Made by a program: the position numbers and the translations under genes
Assembly (NCBI GenBank): GCA_016946835.1
Contig: JACVTC010000178.1
Span: 68,501-132,500 of the forward strand
DNA from: Neocallimastix lanati (nom. inval.)
Taxonomy: Eukaryota; Neocallimastigomycota; Neocallimastigomycetes; Neocallimastigales; Neocallimastigaceae
Length of the DNA: 64,000 nt
Reading direction: 5' to 3'
Notes under the pieces: generated by a model
The model's input: the letters and a program-made list of their open reading frames with translations, nothing else
Told to the model about the DNA's origin: nothing
The model's database searches: none
In this document: positions 52,001 to 63,416 of the stretch, piece after piece
Position numbering within the stretch: position 1 is the stretch's first letter
How the letters are laid out: each line of letters opens with the position of its first letter

Positions 52001-52259
52001 TCCCATCATTATCCTGTTCATTTATTTTTAAAACAATATTATTTTTATTGGCATAATCAATTAATAATTTAACTACTTCAATATTATCCTTAAGAGTGGC
52101 AATGAGAAGCGGATAATTTCCATTATTATCTTGTTTATTAATTATTTCTAAAATAATATTATTATTGATGGGATTATTCAAAATTGATTTCAAATTTTCA
52201 ATATTTTCATTTCGAATTTCTTCAAAAAAATTTTCAAGTTTACTATCACTTTGTCCCAT
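49041..52259 (-). CDS. Long ankyrin-repeat protein, unit 2
   Basis: About 1072 residues from MGQSDSKLENFF at 52259 (an ATG nine bases further upstream is also possible). The 39-residue repeats are more uniform than in unit 1: INEQDNDGNYPLLWATDNNN recurs in consecutive identical units near 51540-51775, and a GYYPLLWATINNN unit is doubled near 50945-51200. The N-cap repeat (IINKQDNNGNYPLLIAT) occurs three times. One of these is joined at an irregular seam (NNIVYANKNNII) near 51900, a trace of unequal recombination. The C-terminal 200 residues match units 1 and 3. No enzyme domain. Probably a protein-binding scaffold. Confidence 0.9.
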   Translation of the reverse strand: MGQSDSKLENFFEEIRNENIENLKSILNNPINNNIILEIINKQDNNGNYPLLIATLKDNIEVVKLLIDYANKNNIVLKINEQDNDGNYPLLLATINNNIEIVKLLIDYANKNNIVYANKNNIILEIINKQDNNGNYPLLIATLKDNIEIVKLLIDYANKNNIVLKINEQDNDGNYPLLWATDNNNIEIVKLLIDYANKNNIVLKINEQDNDGNYPLLWATDNNNIEIVKLLIDYANKNNIVLKINEQDNDRHYPLLLATDNNNIEMIKLLIDYANKNSIVLKLNEKSNIGNYPLLLATYKDNVEIVRLLINYANKNNIVLKINEQNNNGYYPLLLATDCNNIEIVKLLIDYANKNNIVLKINEQDNYGYYPLLWATINNNIEIVKLLIDYANKNNIVLKINEQDNYGYYPLLWATINNNIEIVKLLIDYANKNNIVLKINEQDNDRYYPLLLATDNNNIEMIKLLIDYANKNNIILKINEQDNDGIYPLLLATDNNNIEMIKLLIDYANKNNIILEIINKQDNNGNYPLLIATRKDNIEVVKLLIDYANKNNIVLKINEQDNYGYYPLFLATYKDNTEIVKLLIDYANKNNIVLKINEQDNDGNYPLLEATYKDNIEIVKLLIDYANNNNIVLKINEQDNDGNYPLLRATYKDNTEIVKLLIDYANKKNIVLKINEQSNIGNYPLLCATDNNNIEIIKLLIDYAVKNNIILKINEQNEFGDYQIFCAIYNNNTEIVELLIDYADKNDIVLEINQQDEILNYYPLLLAAERNNVEIVKLLIDYANNNNIFLKINEQNEIANYYPLLCAVEKNSIEMVNLLIDYAYKNDIKLKLNEKNINGNYPLLLAINNNNFKMIKILIEYVIKFNDIEMEMIELLIEHANENKFISKLNEKKYGDYLLLNAIKKNNIEMVNLLIKFANEDKIELNLNNKNKFGDTQLIIACKKRNKELLKCLLKYKKIDINEKMKYGINALMIACYFKEKDIVDWIIERNDVDLKIHDNKNNFPLHIACYLNNIEIVRSLVDVIKKNKKNLSNVMNCYSDTPLDIAKKYNNEEMIKCLYGKKINFNISSFN

Positions 52260-53340
52260 AAAAGGCACAATTTATTTGTTATAAAAATTAATAAAATAAT
52301 TTTCAAATAAATTATAATATATATATTTTTTTTAATTATATTTTTTAATTTATACATTCAATTGATATTATCTTAAATTCGTATCAATAAAGTCTATAAT
52401 TGAGAATATTTAAATGAAAATTTAAAAATATAAATATATTGCATTTATATACAAAAAGTTAATAAAGTTTTATTTATATAGTTGACAAAATAAGAAAAAT
52501 AATTATAATAATAATGAATAATATTAATAATAATAATTATAATAATAATATTAATAAAAAAAAAATATTTAATAATTAAATTACTTTAAAATAGGAATAA
52601 AAAAATTTATTAAACAGTTTTAAAAATAAAAATATAAAAGTTATATCTTCTATGTATTTACATATGTAAAGTTATATGGCTAAAATAACATTTTAATATT
52701 ATTATAAGAAAGCATAAAAATAATTTAATTAATCCATCAAAAGATTTAAATATTTTAAAAAATAATTAATTAATCACCAACTTTAAAGTTATTTATATAA
52801 AACCTAAAAAATTAAAAAATAAATATAACATGTGATATACTTCTTTGATCAATATATATTTTAAATATTTTATTATAAATTTACATATATTTATGTAATA
52901 TAAACATATTTTATAATAACTTTTTTTTATATTATATAATTTATTTAATTATTAATTTATTATTAATTTATTTATTTATTATATATTTATTTATTTAATT
53001 TATAATAATAATAAATGAATATTAATAATATTTTATTGAAGTTCAACGAAGTCATATAATATTTTTATTAATAATTCAATATTTCAATAAATAAGAAATA
53101 TACAATATTTTCACTTATTGTAATAAAAAAATTTTTAGTTAATAAAATTTTTTTAAGTTAAGTATTAAATCTAAATAATAAAAAAAGAAAATTTTTTTAA
53201 AATAAAAAATTTTATTTTTATTTTTATAAATGAATAAAAAAAAAAAAAATTAAAAAATAAAAAATTAAAAAATTTTCCACTTCTATTAATTTTTTTTTTT
53301 TTAGAGTTAATCATTATTTCTATTATTAAAATAATAATAA
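52260..53340. other. Upstream region of the unit 2 ankyrin gene
   Basis: No gene. It matches 14860-15980 of unit 1 over most of its length, including the stretch also seen at 2677-2896. Confidence 0.5.
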
Positions 53341-54060
53341 AAATAATATTTTAAAGTGGATTTCTTATCCATATATCCTATTCATTTATTATGCAATATG
53401 ATATTTATTGATATAATCAATTAATAATTTAACTATTTCAATATTATTATTATAAGTTGATTAGAGAAGTGTATAATTTCCCTATTTATCCTGTTCATTT
53501 ATTTTCAAAATAATATTATTTTTAATTGCATAATCAATTAATAATTTAACTATTTCAAAATTATTCTTTTCAATATCATAAAGAAGTGGATTTCTTCAGC
53601 ACTTATCCTTATTATTCATTTCCAATACTACATTATTTCTATTGGCATATTCACTTATCAGTTTATCCATTTCAATATCAATTTCTCCCTCAGCATAAAG
53701 ATGTAGATAAATATCATTATAATTCTTTTCAATTTATTTCTAAAATAATTTTATATTTATTATCATATTCAATGATTAATTTAACCAATTCAAAATTATT
53801 TTTTTCTATGGCCCAGAGAAGTGAATAGTAATATGCCATTTCTTTTTGTTCATTTATTTTCTATAAAAAATTATTTTTATTTGCATAATCAACTAATAAT
53901 TTAACTATGTCATTATTGTTTCTTTCAACCGCCAAGAGAAGTGAATAATAATTTAATATTTCATCCTGTTTATTTATTTCCAAAACAATATTATTTTTAT
54001 TGGAATAACCAATTAATAATTTGACTATTTCAATAATATTATATTCAATTCGGCAGAAAA
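53341..54060 (-). pseudogene. Decayed ankyrin-repeat gene, unit 2
   Basis: The minus strand keeps several 39-residue ankyrin repeats in broken frames. It aligns with 15981-16680 of unit 1. No start codon context, many stops. Confidence 0.78.
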
Positions 54061-54409
54061 CATTAATTATTATATATTAATTTTTTTATTAATTTATTTA
54101 TTTATTTATTTACTTATTTATTTATTTATTAATTTATTTATTAATTTATTTATTTATTTTAATATATACTTTCACTTTCATTAGTAAAATTTGAATCTAA
54201 AAAATAAAAAATTTTTATTATATATATTCACATGATTTATATGAAATTCTTATATACACGTGGATGAATTATAATTACATAAATATATAATATTTACATA
54301 AATATATGAAAATATTTATATTTTTATGTTTTGTATATAACTTTATAAAATATTTATTTAACTTTATTTTATTCATTTATTTATTTATTTATCATAATAC
54401 TCCCTCCTC
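54061..54409. other. Junction of units 2 and 3
   Basis: ATTT-rich tail of unit 2, then the stretch TACACGTGGATGAATTATAA to TTTTATGTTTTGTATATAAC, uninterrupted here. At 39173 and 44670 the same place holds the young MULE. It shows the original unit junction. Confidence 0.65.
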
Positions 54410-56520
54410 AAATAAGTTTTTTATTTAATAAAAATTTTATTTGCGAAGTTAGTTATTTTATTATCATTTGAGTTTTTAGTTAAGATATCAGCTAACATAT
54501 TATTTGTATCAAAATATAATAATTTTACTAATTTTTTTTTCAATTTAATCTCTATATGAAGTTTAATTTAAATATGTTTTGATTTTCAATTTAACATTTC
54601 CATTTTCAATATTAATTTTACTTTTTAAATTGTTTGTAAAAATTTTAATCGATCCACTATATTTTATTAATTCTTCTAATATATTTTTAATTGATAAATT
54701 TTTTTTGACGTATTTGGATATACTTATGTATTCTGCTTCACAGGTAGATGATGCTACTATTGATTGTTTCTTTGAGTGCCAACATATTGGACTATTTCCA
54801 TATAAAATAATGTGGTCTGAAATAGATTTCCTATAATTAACATCACCTGAAAAGTCAGCATCAGTATAAACTAGAATTTCACCTTTACTGTCATATTTTA
54901 TTTTGTAATTTTTTGGTTGTATTTAAATAGTGTAAAGTATGTATCACCTTGTTCCAATCTGATATATTTTGTATTTCTAAATTTCTTGAAGTCCTATTAA
55001 CAGTAAAAACAATATCTGGACGGCTACATCTTTATAAATAAGTAGGCATATCAATAGCAATTTTATTAATTGTTTTATTGAATGATTTATTATTTTCAGA
55101 TTTAATATTGTCACCAATTCATGGAGTGTATACATTTCTTGTATATTCTAATCTAAATCTTTCTAATATTATTATCTATGAAAACTAATTTGTGAAATAG
55201 TGTATTATTTATTATTGATTAAAACATTAATACTAAGAATAAAATTTATGAGTTTAGATTTCGATACTTTAAAATTATTTTTAATAATTTTTATAACATT
55301 TTCAATTTCTTCATCTATACCAGTTACTATAATATCATTTTCATATAGAACTATAATACTAATTAATTTATTATTTTTAAATTTTACAATAAATACATTC
55401 TTTAGAAATTAATTGAAAATAACCATTGTTTTTAAGATATTGTGAGAATTTTTTATTCCATTGTCTTCCAGATTGCTTTGTTTAGTCTCCAATATCCCCT
55501 TCCAAAAGTTTGTATCTCCAGAAGGAATTGTTGTGTATATTTTCTTTGTCCAAGTCCGCGTTGAGATACGCAGCTTTTATATCAAATTGATAAATGTTCC
55601 AAAAAATTTAGAAGCTAAACCAAAAATAAGCTTTAAACAATTAATATTTATATTTTAAAAAAAAGTTAGTTCATAATTAATACCTTTTTTTTGTTTAAAA
55701 CCAAAGAACTACTAAACGAGCTTTACGTTTAATAATACAATTATTGCTATCTCTTTTATTTGAAAATATCCATTTAGTAGAAATCAATGTTTTATCATGG
55801 AGGACGAAAATGAACTATGGTCATAATATTGTTGTTGTATATATTATATAATTCTTCATTTATAGCATCTATTCGTTCTTCTCTATCAGGACTTTTAATT
55901 GCTTGAGTAAAAGAAAATGGAACATCTGAAGAAATAGAGGCTATACACTTTTTGTTATCTATGTTTCTATATTTAGGAGGGCTAAAATAATTTTTAGAGT
56001 AAACGTTATTATAAAAATATTCTATATTTCTTTTATTTAAATTAATATTAGAATTAATATTAATATTTTCGACATGAGCAATTTCTTTTATTTTTGCATT
56101 TATAATTATTCTTAAATAATTTTTCAACTATGGATAATTATGAGTTAGAATTATTATTTTTAAATTGAGAAAGGTAAAAATGAATTATTAAGAGAAAAAT
56201 TTTTTAACATTTTTTATTATTTTTATTATTATCACATGATTTATTAAAATTAAAGTTGAATTCGAAAAAAGGTAGGATAAAGATCAGAGTTGCTTCCTTT
56301 GTTAACTATGGAAATGGAAATATTAGCTGGTTTATCTTCTTTCGCATTAGATTACCCTGACATGATGGATTTTAAAAAAATCTTCAATAATCCATAAACA
56401 TATAGATGTTAACTTTTTTCACTAAAACCTAAATTTATACCTTTATTAGAATTTGGTTTGAACTTTTGTTTATTTTTGTTTGAAGTTTTTGTAAAAAGTG
56501 ACACAACCAAAAACTTTTAT
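54410..56520 (-). pseudogene. Ty1/copia pol remnant, unit 3
   Basis: Same parts as in unit 2: the KVFG motif near 56515, RT start at 56127-55795, degenerate RT centre, RNase H at 54836-54440 (SKKQSIVASSTCEAEYI). The purine tract GAGGAGGGA lies at 54410-54420 on the minus strand. Frame breaks and stops differ in part from unit 2, so decay continued after duplication. Confidence 0.87.
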
Positions 56521-57223
56521 GTTATTTAATAAAGAAAATCAAGAATATTAAAAAAAAAAAAAAAAAAAAAAAATAGATACTATAGAAGTATAATATCTAA
56601 ATGGAGAGTCCACCAAATTATTATTATAAAGAAGCAAACTCTAATGAATATTGACAATATTGTCAAATTAAATGGACATAATACTAATGATTACTGTTTC
56701 TTCAATTCATTAAATTTATTAAATAATAATTACATGAAGAGATAAAAAATATAATTATAAATCAAGAAATAAAAATAAAAAATAAAAAGATTTTTTTATG
56801 TTAGAAAAGAAATAAATTTTATCTTTCTTTTTTTTTTTTTTTTTTTTTTTTTTCTATTTTCATTTAATGAATATTTAAGAACTTCTTAAAAGTAATTATT
56901 TAAAAAGTATATAAATGATATTAAAGCTATATATTTGGTATTATTTCATTTATATTTTTAAAGATATTATAATTTTTAAAAATTAAAATTATAAAAAAAT
57001 AATATAATATTTATTCGTTTATTTGTTTATATTTTTATTATTATTATTATTTGATAGTAATTAAAAACAATTAATAATTAAGTCTATATTTATATAAATC
57101 ATACTAATATATTATTATTGACCAAAAAAAAAAAAAAAAAAAAAAATAAAAAAAATAAAATTCATTTAATTATATTGAATTTAAAAAAATTCTTATGTAT
57201 TTCATTTTCTTAAATATTTCCAC
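56521..57223. other. AT-rich spacer, unit 3
   Basis: Counterpart of 9406-10178: an A-run at about 56550-56573, the CCHC relic near 56640-56705, a T-run at about 56828-56853, an A-run at about 57123-57146. No gene. Confidence 0.5.
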
Positions 57224-58295
57224 TTATAAATACATTAATTCTGTTAATTTTAGCCATGTAATTAATATAAATTCTCTACCTTTAATTTTTGAATCAATAC
57301 TATTGTCTAATTCTTTACTATTTGAAATGAGAGGGTACCAATTCAATAATTTTATATTATCTAAACTAAACTTGGATATATAATTATTTTCTTCTTTAGA
57401 TAAATAAGTAACATACCAAACATAATTTGTTCTATAAAATAATAAATTCTCTGAAAAAGTACAATAAAAAAGTGATTTTTGTACTATTTTTAATTCATTA
57501 AGTTTTATTGTTTTTTTATTTTCACTTATATTTAATTGATTTATATCTTCTTTTAACTCATTTATATCATCAGAAGATAATTTTAATTTTAATCCATATT
57601 CATTTAATATGTCCATTTCATGTTTAGATAGTAATTTTGCTGATTCTCTTGCTTTTCCTATTCCATAAACATCTTTATTATCATATAATGTTCGTATAGC
57701 AAATTCAATCTCACTATATTTAACAGCTACATTCACATTTTTATCTTTTATACTTGATTTGTGAACACCTACTACTTCATATTTTCCATTCAAAAGAGGA
57801 GAGCCTGATGATCCAACGTCCGTTGATACATCATGATAATAGTTAAGGCCATGGATTTCTTTTATTTTTCCAGAGGATATACAAAATTCATTTTTTGGAA
57901 ATTGGAAAATATGAATTAATTCATCCAATTTCATTATCTTTATTACTGGGCTTAAGAAAGTATGGATTAATTTTTTCAATAATTTCATCATTTAATTCAA
58001 TAAACGTAACATCAATGAATTCTGATGTAAATATAAAATTTTTATCATTAATTTGAATTTTTATTGATTCATTGTCATTAGATTTATATTTACATATTTC
58101 AAAGGATTCTCCTAATTTAAGACAGTTTTCATTTAATATGTGATTATTGGTTATTAAACCTCTCATTGGATTTTCACTTGATGGAATTGAAATTTCAATA
58201 AAAAATACTGTACCACTGAATTTACCAATTTTAATTAAATATATTGAATTTTCCATATTTACAATTTTCATTATATTACTACCTGAACAATTCAT
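57224..58295 (-). pseudogene. Trypsin-like serine protease, unit 3, frameshifted
   Basis: Closest to the unit 1 copy. One extra C in CATCCAATTTC near 57924-57926 (unit 1 has CATCAATTTC) breaks the frame after the Asp-containing half. The His and Asp motifs (TNNHI, IDVTFIEL) are in one frame and the Ser motif (GSSGSP) is in the next. Part of the C-terminal helical segment also differs (NQLNISENKKTIK). Without frame correction the protein would end before the catalytic Ser. Confidence 0.88.
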
Positions 58296-58728
58296 TTCAT
58301 TTGTTATACATAGAGAACTTTTATTATAAATAATTAAATTATATTTTTTTTTAATAATATATATATACATATATATATTTGTAATTAATAATTATGAAAT
58401 TTAACAATAAAAAGAAATAAATAGATATTAAAATATTTATAATTATAAAATAGAATAATATATAAATTAATGATTTATTTTTAGTTAGTGTTAATTTAAA
58501 ATAATATATATTGTTAAATAAAATTTTATTAAATCTACTTATAAACAAAAAAATTAAAATTTATTATTATCGATATTAAATATGAATTAGTAATTTAAAA
58601 CGAAAAACGAACCTATCTGAATCAATATCTTCAATTTTTAATTCAACTCTATCTTCATTACCTTTATTAATATAAATATATATATATATAAATTTTTATT
58701 TTATATATTAGAACTTTTAATTAATAAA
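58296..58728. other. Gap between ankyrin and protease genes, unit 3
   Basis: AT-rich, like the gaps in units 1 and 2. No gene. Confidence 0.4.
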
Positions 58729-61700
58729 TTATTCAATTAAATGATGATATATTAAAATTAATTTTTTACCATATAAGCATTTTATCATTTCTGCATTGTT
58801 ATATTCCTTAGCTATATCCAATGGTGTATCTGAGTAACGATTCATTACATTTGATAGGTCTTTTTTATTCATTAATGATCTTACAATTTCAATATTATTT
58901 AAGTAACAGGCAACATGTAAAGGTAAATTATTTTTATTATCATGTATTTTAAGATCAACATCATTACGCTCAATGATCCAGTCTACTATATCTTTTTCTT
59001 TAAAATAACATGCGATCATTAAAGCATTTATACAGTATTTAGTCTTCTTATTTATTTTAATTTTTTTATATTTCAATAAGCATTTTATTAGTTCTTTATT
59101 CCGTTTTTTACATGCAATTATTAATTGTGTATCACCAAATTTATTTTTTTCATTTAAATTCAGTTCAATTTTATCTTCATTTGCAAGTTCTATTAATAAA
59201 TCAACCATTTCAATATTATTATTTTTAATAGCATTTAAAAGTAAATAATCACCATATTTTTCTTCATTCAATTTCGAAATAAAATTATTTTCATTGGCTT
59301 GCTTTATTAATAATTTAATCATTTCCATTTCAATATCATCTACATTAATAATGTATTCTATTAATATTTTAATCATTTCGAAATTATTATTATTAATTGC
59401 CATTAAAAGTGGATAATTTCCATTTATATTTTTTTCATTTATTTTTAATTTAATATTATTTTTATTGGCGTAATCAATCAATAAATTAACCATTTCAATA
59501 TTATTCTTTTCAACGGCACAAAGAAATGGATAGTTTCCATTTCTATTTATTTTATCTATTTTCAAAACAATATTATTTTTTTTAGCATATTCTATTAATA
59601 ACTTAATTATTTCAATGTTATTCCATAAAACCGCTTTAAGGAATAAATAATTTCCATTTTCATATTTTTGATTTAACTTTAGAGTAATATTTTTTTCATT
59701 GATATATTCAATTAATAATTTAACAATCTCAATTTTATTTGTACGAATGGCCCATTTAAGTGGACTTCTTCCCCATTTATCCTTTTCATCTATTTCCAAA
59801 GTAATATTACTGTTATAGGCGTAATCAATTAATAATTTAACCATTTCAATATTGTTATTATAAATGGCAAACAAAAGCGGATAATCTCCATTTTCATTCT
59901 TTTCATTTATTTTCAAAATAATATTATTTAGATTAGAATATTCTATTAATAAATTAATTATTTCAATATTATTAATAAAAGTTGCATATAAAAGTGGATA
60001 CCATTTATTGATGGCATTATCGTTAATATTCAAAGTAATATTGTTTTTACTGCTATTGGCGTAATCCATTAATAATTTAATTATTTCAATATTAATCATG
60101 GTAGTAGCTTCTATAATTGGATATATCCCATTATTATCTTTTTCATTTATTTTCAAATTAATATTATTATTATTAGAATAATCTATTAATAACTTTATTA
60201 TTTCAATATTTTCTTTAAAAGTGGCACAGAGAAGTGGATAATTTCCATCATTATTCTGTTCATTTAGTTTTAAAGCAATACAATTTTTATTGGCATAATC
60301 AATTAATAATTTAATTATATCAATATTATCTTTACAAATAGCCAACAGAAGTGGAGATTCTCCATTTTTATTATTTTCATTTATTTCTAATTTAGTATTT
60401 GTTTTAATGGCGTAATCAATTAATAATCTAATTATTTCAATATTATTATTATCAATGGCAAACATAAGGGAATAATTTCCATTTTCTATTTTTTCATTTA
60501 TTTCTAAAGTAATTTTATTTTTAATGGCATAATCAATTAACAATTTAACTATATTATTATTATTTTTTTCAATACCATAAATAAGTAGATTTCTTCCCCA
60601 CTTGTCCTTATCATTCATTTTTAAAATAATATTTTTACTATTGGCATATTCAATTATCAGTTTAACCATTTCAATATTATTTTCTCTTGTGGCGTAAAGA
60701 ATTGGATAATTTCCATCATTATTCTGTTCATTTATTTTTAAAACAATACAATTTTTATTGGCATAATCAATTAATAATTTAATTATATCAATATTATCTT
60801 TACAAATAGCCAACAGAAGTGGAGATTCTCCATTTTTATTATTTTCATTTATTTCTAATTTAGTATTTGTTTTAATGGCGTAATCAATTAATAATCTAAC
60901 TATTTCAATATTATTTTCTCTTGTGGAGTAAAGAATTGGATAATTTCCATTGTAATTCTTTTCATTTATTTTTAAAATAATATTATTTTTATTGGCATAT
61001 TCAGTGATTAATTTTACCATTTCAATATTATTAAATTCTATGGCCCAGAGAAGTGGATAATAATTAGTTATTTCATTTTGTTCATTTATTTTTAAAATAA
61101 TATTATTTTTACTGGCATAATCAACTAATAATTTTACTATGTCAATATTGTTCCTTTCAGCCGCCAAGAGAAGTGGATAATAATTTAGTATTTCATCCTG
61201 TTTATTTATTTCCAAAACAATATTAGTTTTATCAGCATAATCAATTAATAATTCTACTATTTCAGTATTGTTATTATAAATTGCGCAGAAAAGTTGATAA
61301 TCCCCAAATTTATTTTGTTCATTTATTTTTAAAACAATATTATTATTATTGGCATAATCAATTAATAATTTAATTATTTCAATATTATCTTTATTAGTGG
61401 CAATGAGAAGCGGATAATTTCCCTTTTTATTCTGTTCATTTATTTTTAAAACAGTATTATTTTTATTGGCATAATTAATTAATAATTTAACTATTTCAGT
61501 ATTATTCCTTCGAGTGGCCAATAGAAGTGGATAATCCCCATCATTATCCTGTTCATTTATTTTTAATACAATATTATTTTTACTGGCATAATTAATTAAT
61601 AATTTAACTATTTCAATATTATCCTTATAGGTGGCCCAAAAAGTGGATAAAACCCATTATTATTTTGTTCATTTATTTTTAATACAATATTATTTTTATT

Positions 61701-62030
61701 GGCATAATCAATTAGTAATTTAACTAATTCAATATTATTATTATCAGTTGCCCAGAGAAGTGGATAACATTCATTATTATCCTGTTTATTTATTTTTAAA
61801 ACAATATTATTTTTATTGGCATAATCAATTAATAATTTTACAATTTCAATATTATTCTTTTCAGTGGCCAAAAGAAGTGGATAATTCCCATAATTATATT
61901 GCTTATTAATTATATTTGAAATAATAATATTATTATTGGGATTATTAAAAATTAATTACAAATTTTCAATATTTTCATTTTGAATATCTTCTAATAAAAA
62001 TTTTTTAAGTTTACTCTCACTTTGTCCCAT
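58729..62030 (-). pseudogene. Long ankyrin-repeat gene, unit 3, with nonsense and frameshift
   Basis: The start MGQSESKLKKFL is at 62030. Codon 25 is TAA where units 1 and 2 have AAA. Repeats then run to about 61635, where one missing base (GGCCCAAAAAGTGG against GGCCCAGAGAAGTGG) shifts the frame. From 61521 an open frame of 930 residues continues to the normal C-terminus. Repeats are more diverse than in unit 2 and share particular units with unit 1 (KDKWGRNLLIYGIEKNNNN, EKIENGNYSLMFAIDNNN). The 930-residue frame begins with an ATG inside a repeat, so a shortened protein is conceivable. Confidence 0.88.
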
Positions 62031-62944
62031 TGAATATACTTTTTTTCTAATTAAGAGAATTAGATAAATACATACCAAACAAAATATATGATATTTTCTA
62101 AATTATACTTTAAATTCTAATTTTTACACTCAATGGATATATCATAAATTCTTATAATAAAAATCTATAATTGAGAATATTTAAAGAATAGTATAAAAAT
62201 TTAATTAAAAATACCAAAATTATATAAAATTTTTAATATCATGATAAAGAATTATAAAAATTTTATAAAATTTTTATTTATAAAAAAGTAAATGAATACA
62301 AATTGTATACAAATTATTAAATGTATACGTTAAACAAATTAAAATTATATTTTTATAATATAATATAATATATTAAAATATAATAAATTTCTTATAAAAT
62401 ATAATTATTATTAAAAACTTTATTATTCTTAAAAAATTAATGAAATTTATTAAATAATTCAAAAAAAAAAAAAAAAGAAATAATGTAAATAAAGAAAAAG
62501 TGAACTTTTATATTAGAGAGAAAAGTTTCAAAAGATTAATTAATTAATTAATAAAAATAAAAGTTATTTATATATATATTTTATTTTTAATAAAATAATA
62601 CTTTAAAACTATTTTTATTGTGTTGTTTAACGTATTAACAAAAATAAAATAAATAAAAAGTTTTAAATATTCATTTTGTATTTTTGTTATAATTGTTTTG
62701 TGTTTTTTATAGAATAAAAATAAATAAATAATCAAACATTATTTATTTATTTTTTTTTTATAAAAAAAGTTTTAAAATAATTCTCATTTAAAAAAAAAAA
62801 AAAAATAAGAATTAAAGGCAACTTTTAGAATACATAAAATTTATATAAACAAATAAAATCAATATGAATGTTTGTATCGATTGGTGGAGAATAAAAATTT
62901 TTCTTGTGTCCACTTTAAATTTTTAATTATATTTTATTAATAAA
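62031..62944. other. Upstream region of the unit 3 ankyrin gene
   Basis: AT-rich. The first 150 bp are related to the upstream regions of units 1 and 2 (CTATAATTGAGAATATTTAAA near 62168). An A-run lies at 62461-62475. Nothing else is recognised. Confidence 0.45.
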
Positions 62945-63416
62945 ATGAGTAGAAGGTCTAAAAATACTAAAGAAGAAAAAAAAAATTAAAGAAACTGATA
63001 CTGGAGGCTTTGAAAAAGCTATTAAAATGGCTAAAACTATTAGAAAAGTTAGGAGATAAAAAAAATACACCTTTCCAACTTGTGAAAATGAAGTTCAAAG
63101 TTTATTAAATCATTATTCAATGGATGAATATAAGAGGATAAGAATAATAATGGCTACTGTTACTGATGAAAATTATGACCTTTGAAGTAATATCCTTTTC
63201 ACAAATGACAAATGTACTTCCGAGGACCTTATTAAAGAAATTAAAAGAAAATTGTTAGGCTATGATAACACATCTACTAACAACTTGGATAAGTTAGAAA
63301 AAATAAGAGTTCAAAATAATCATATTAAAAGTTATAATTTAGATTTTAAAATTCTTTTAAACGGAATTGAAAAGGATGACAGACCCATTACTAAAAGAAT
63401 AATCCAATGGAAATAA
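62945..63416 (+). pseudogene. Gag-like retrotransposon fragment followed by an A-run
   Basis: From the ATG at 62945 the plus strand encodes a charged start, then in other frames a stretch including TDTGGFEKAIKMAKTIRK, ENEVQSLLNHYSMDEYKRI and MATVTDENYDL, a TGA where Trp is likely (63184-63186), then EDLIKEIKRKLLGYDNTSTN, LDKLEKIRVQNNHIKSYNLDF and IEKDDRPITKRIIQW. The pattern of short conserved stretches with a late PITKR motif resembles the start of a retrotransposon Gag capsid. It breaks off into about 20 A. It has at least two frame breaks and stops. Confidence 0.55.

Larger units (their letters stand above)
44670..54260 (-). repeat. Array unit 2, main part
   Basis: It carries the same four parts in the same order as unit 1, with the copia RNase H end preserved. 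Its left edge (39083-39181) is separated from the rest by the young MULE. The protease and ankyrin genes are intact. Confidence 0.82.
54261..62940 (-). repeat. Array unit 3
   Basis: Copia remnant, protease and ankyrin gene in the same order as units 1 and 2, both genes broken. The right border is blurred: sequence related to the unit 1 upstream region reappears at about 63555-63660, beyond an inserted gag fragment. Confidence 0.78.
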
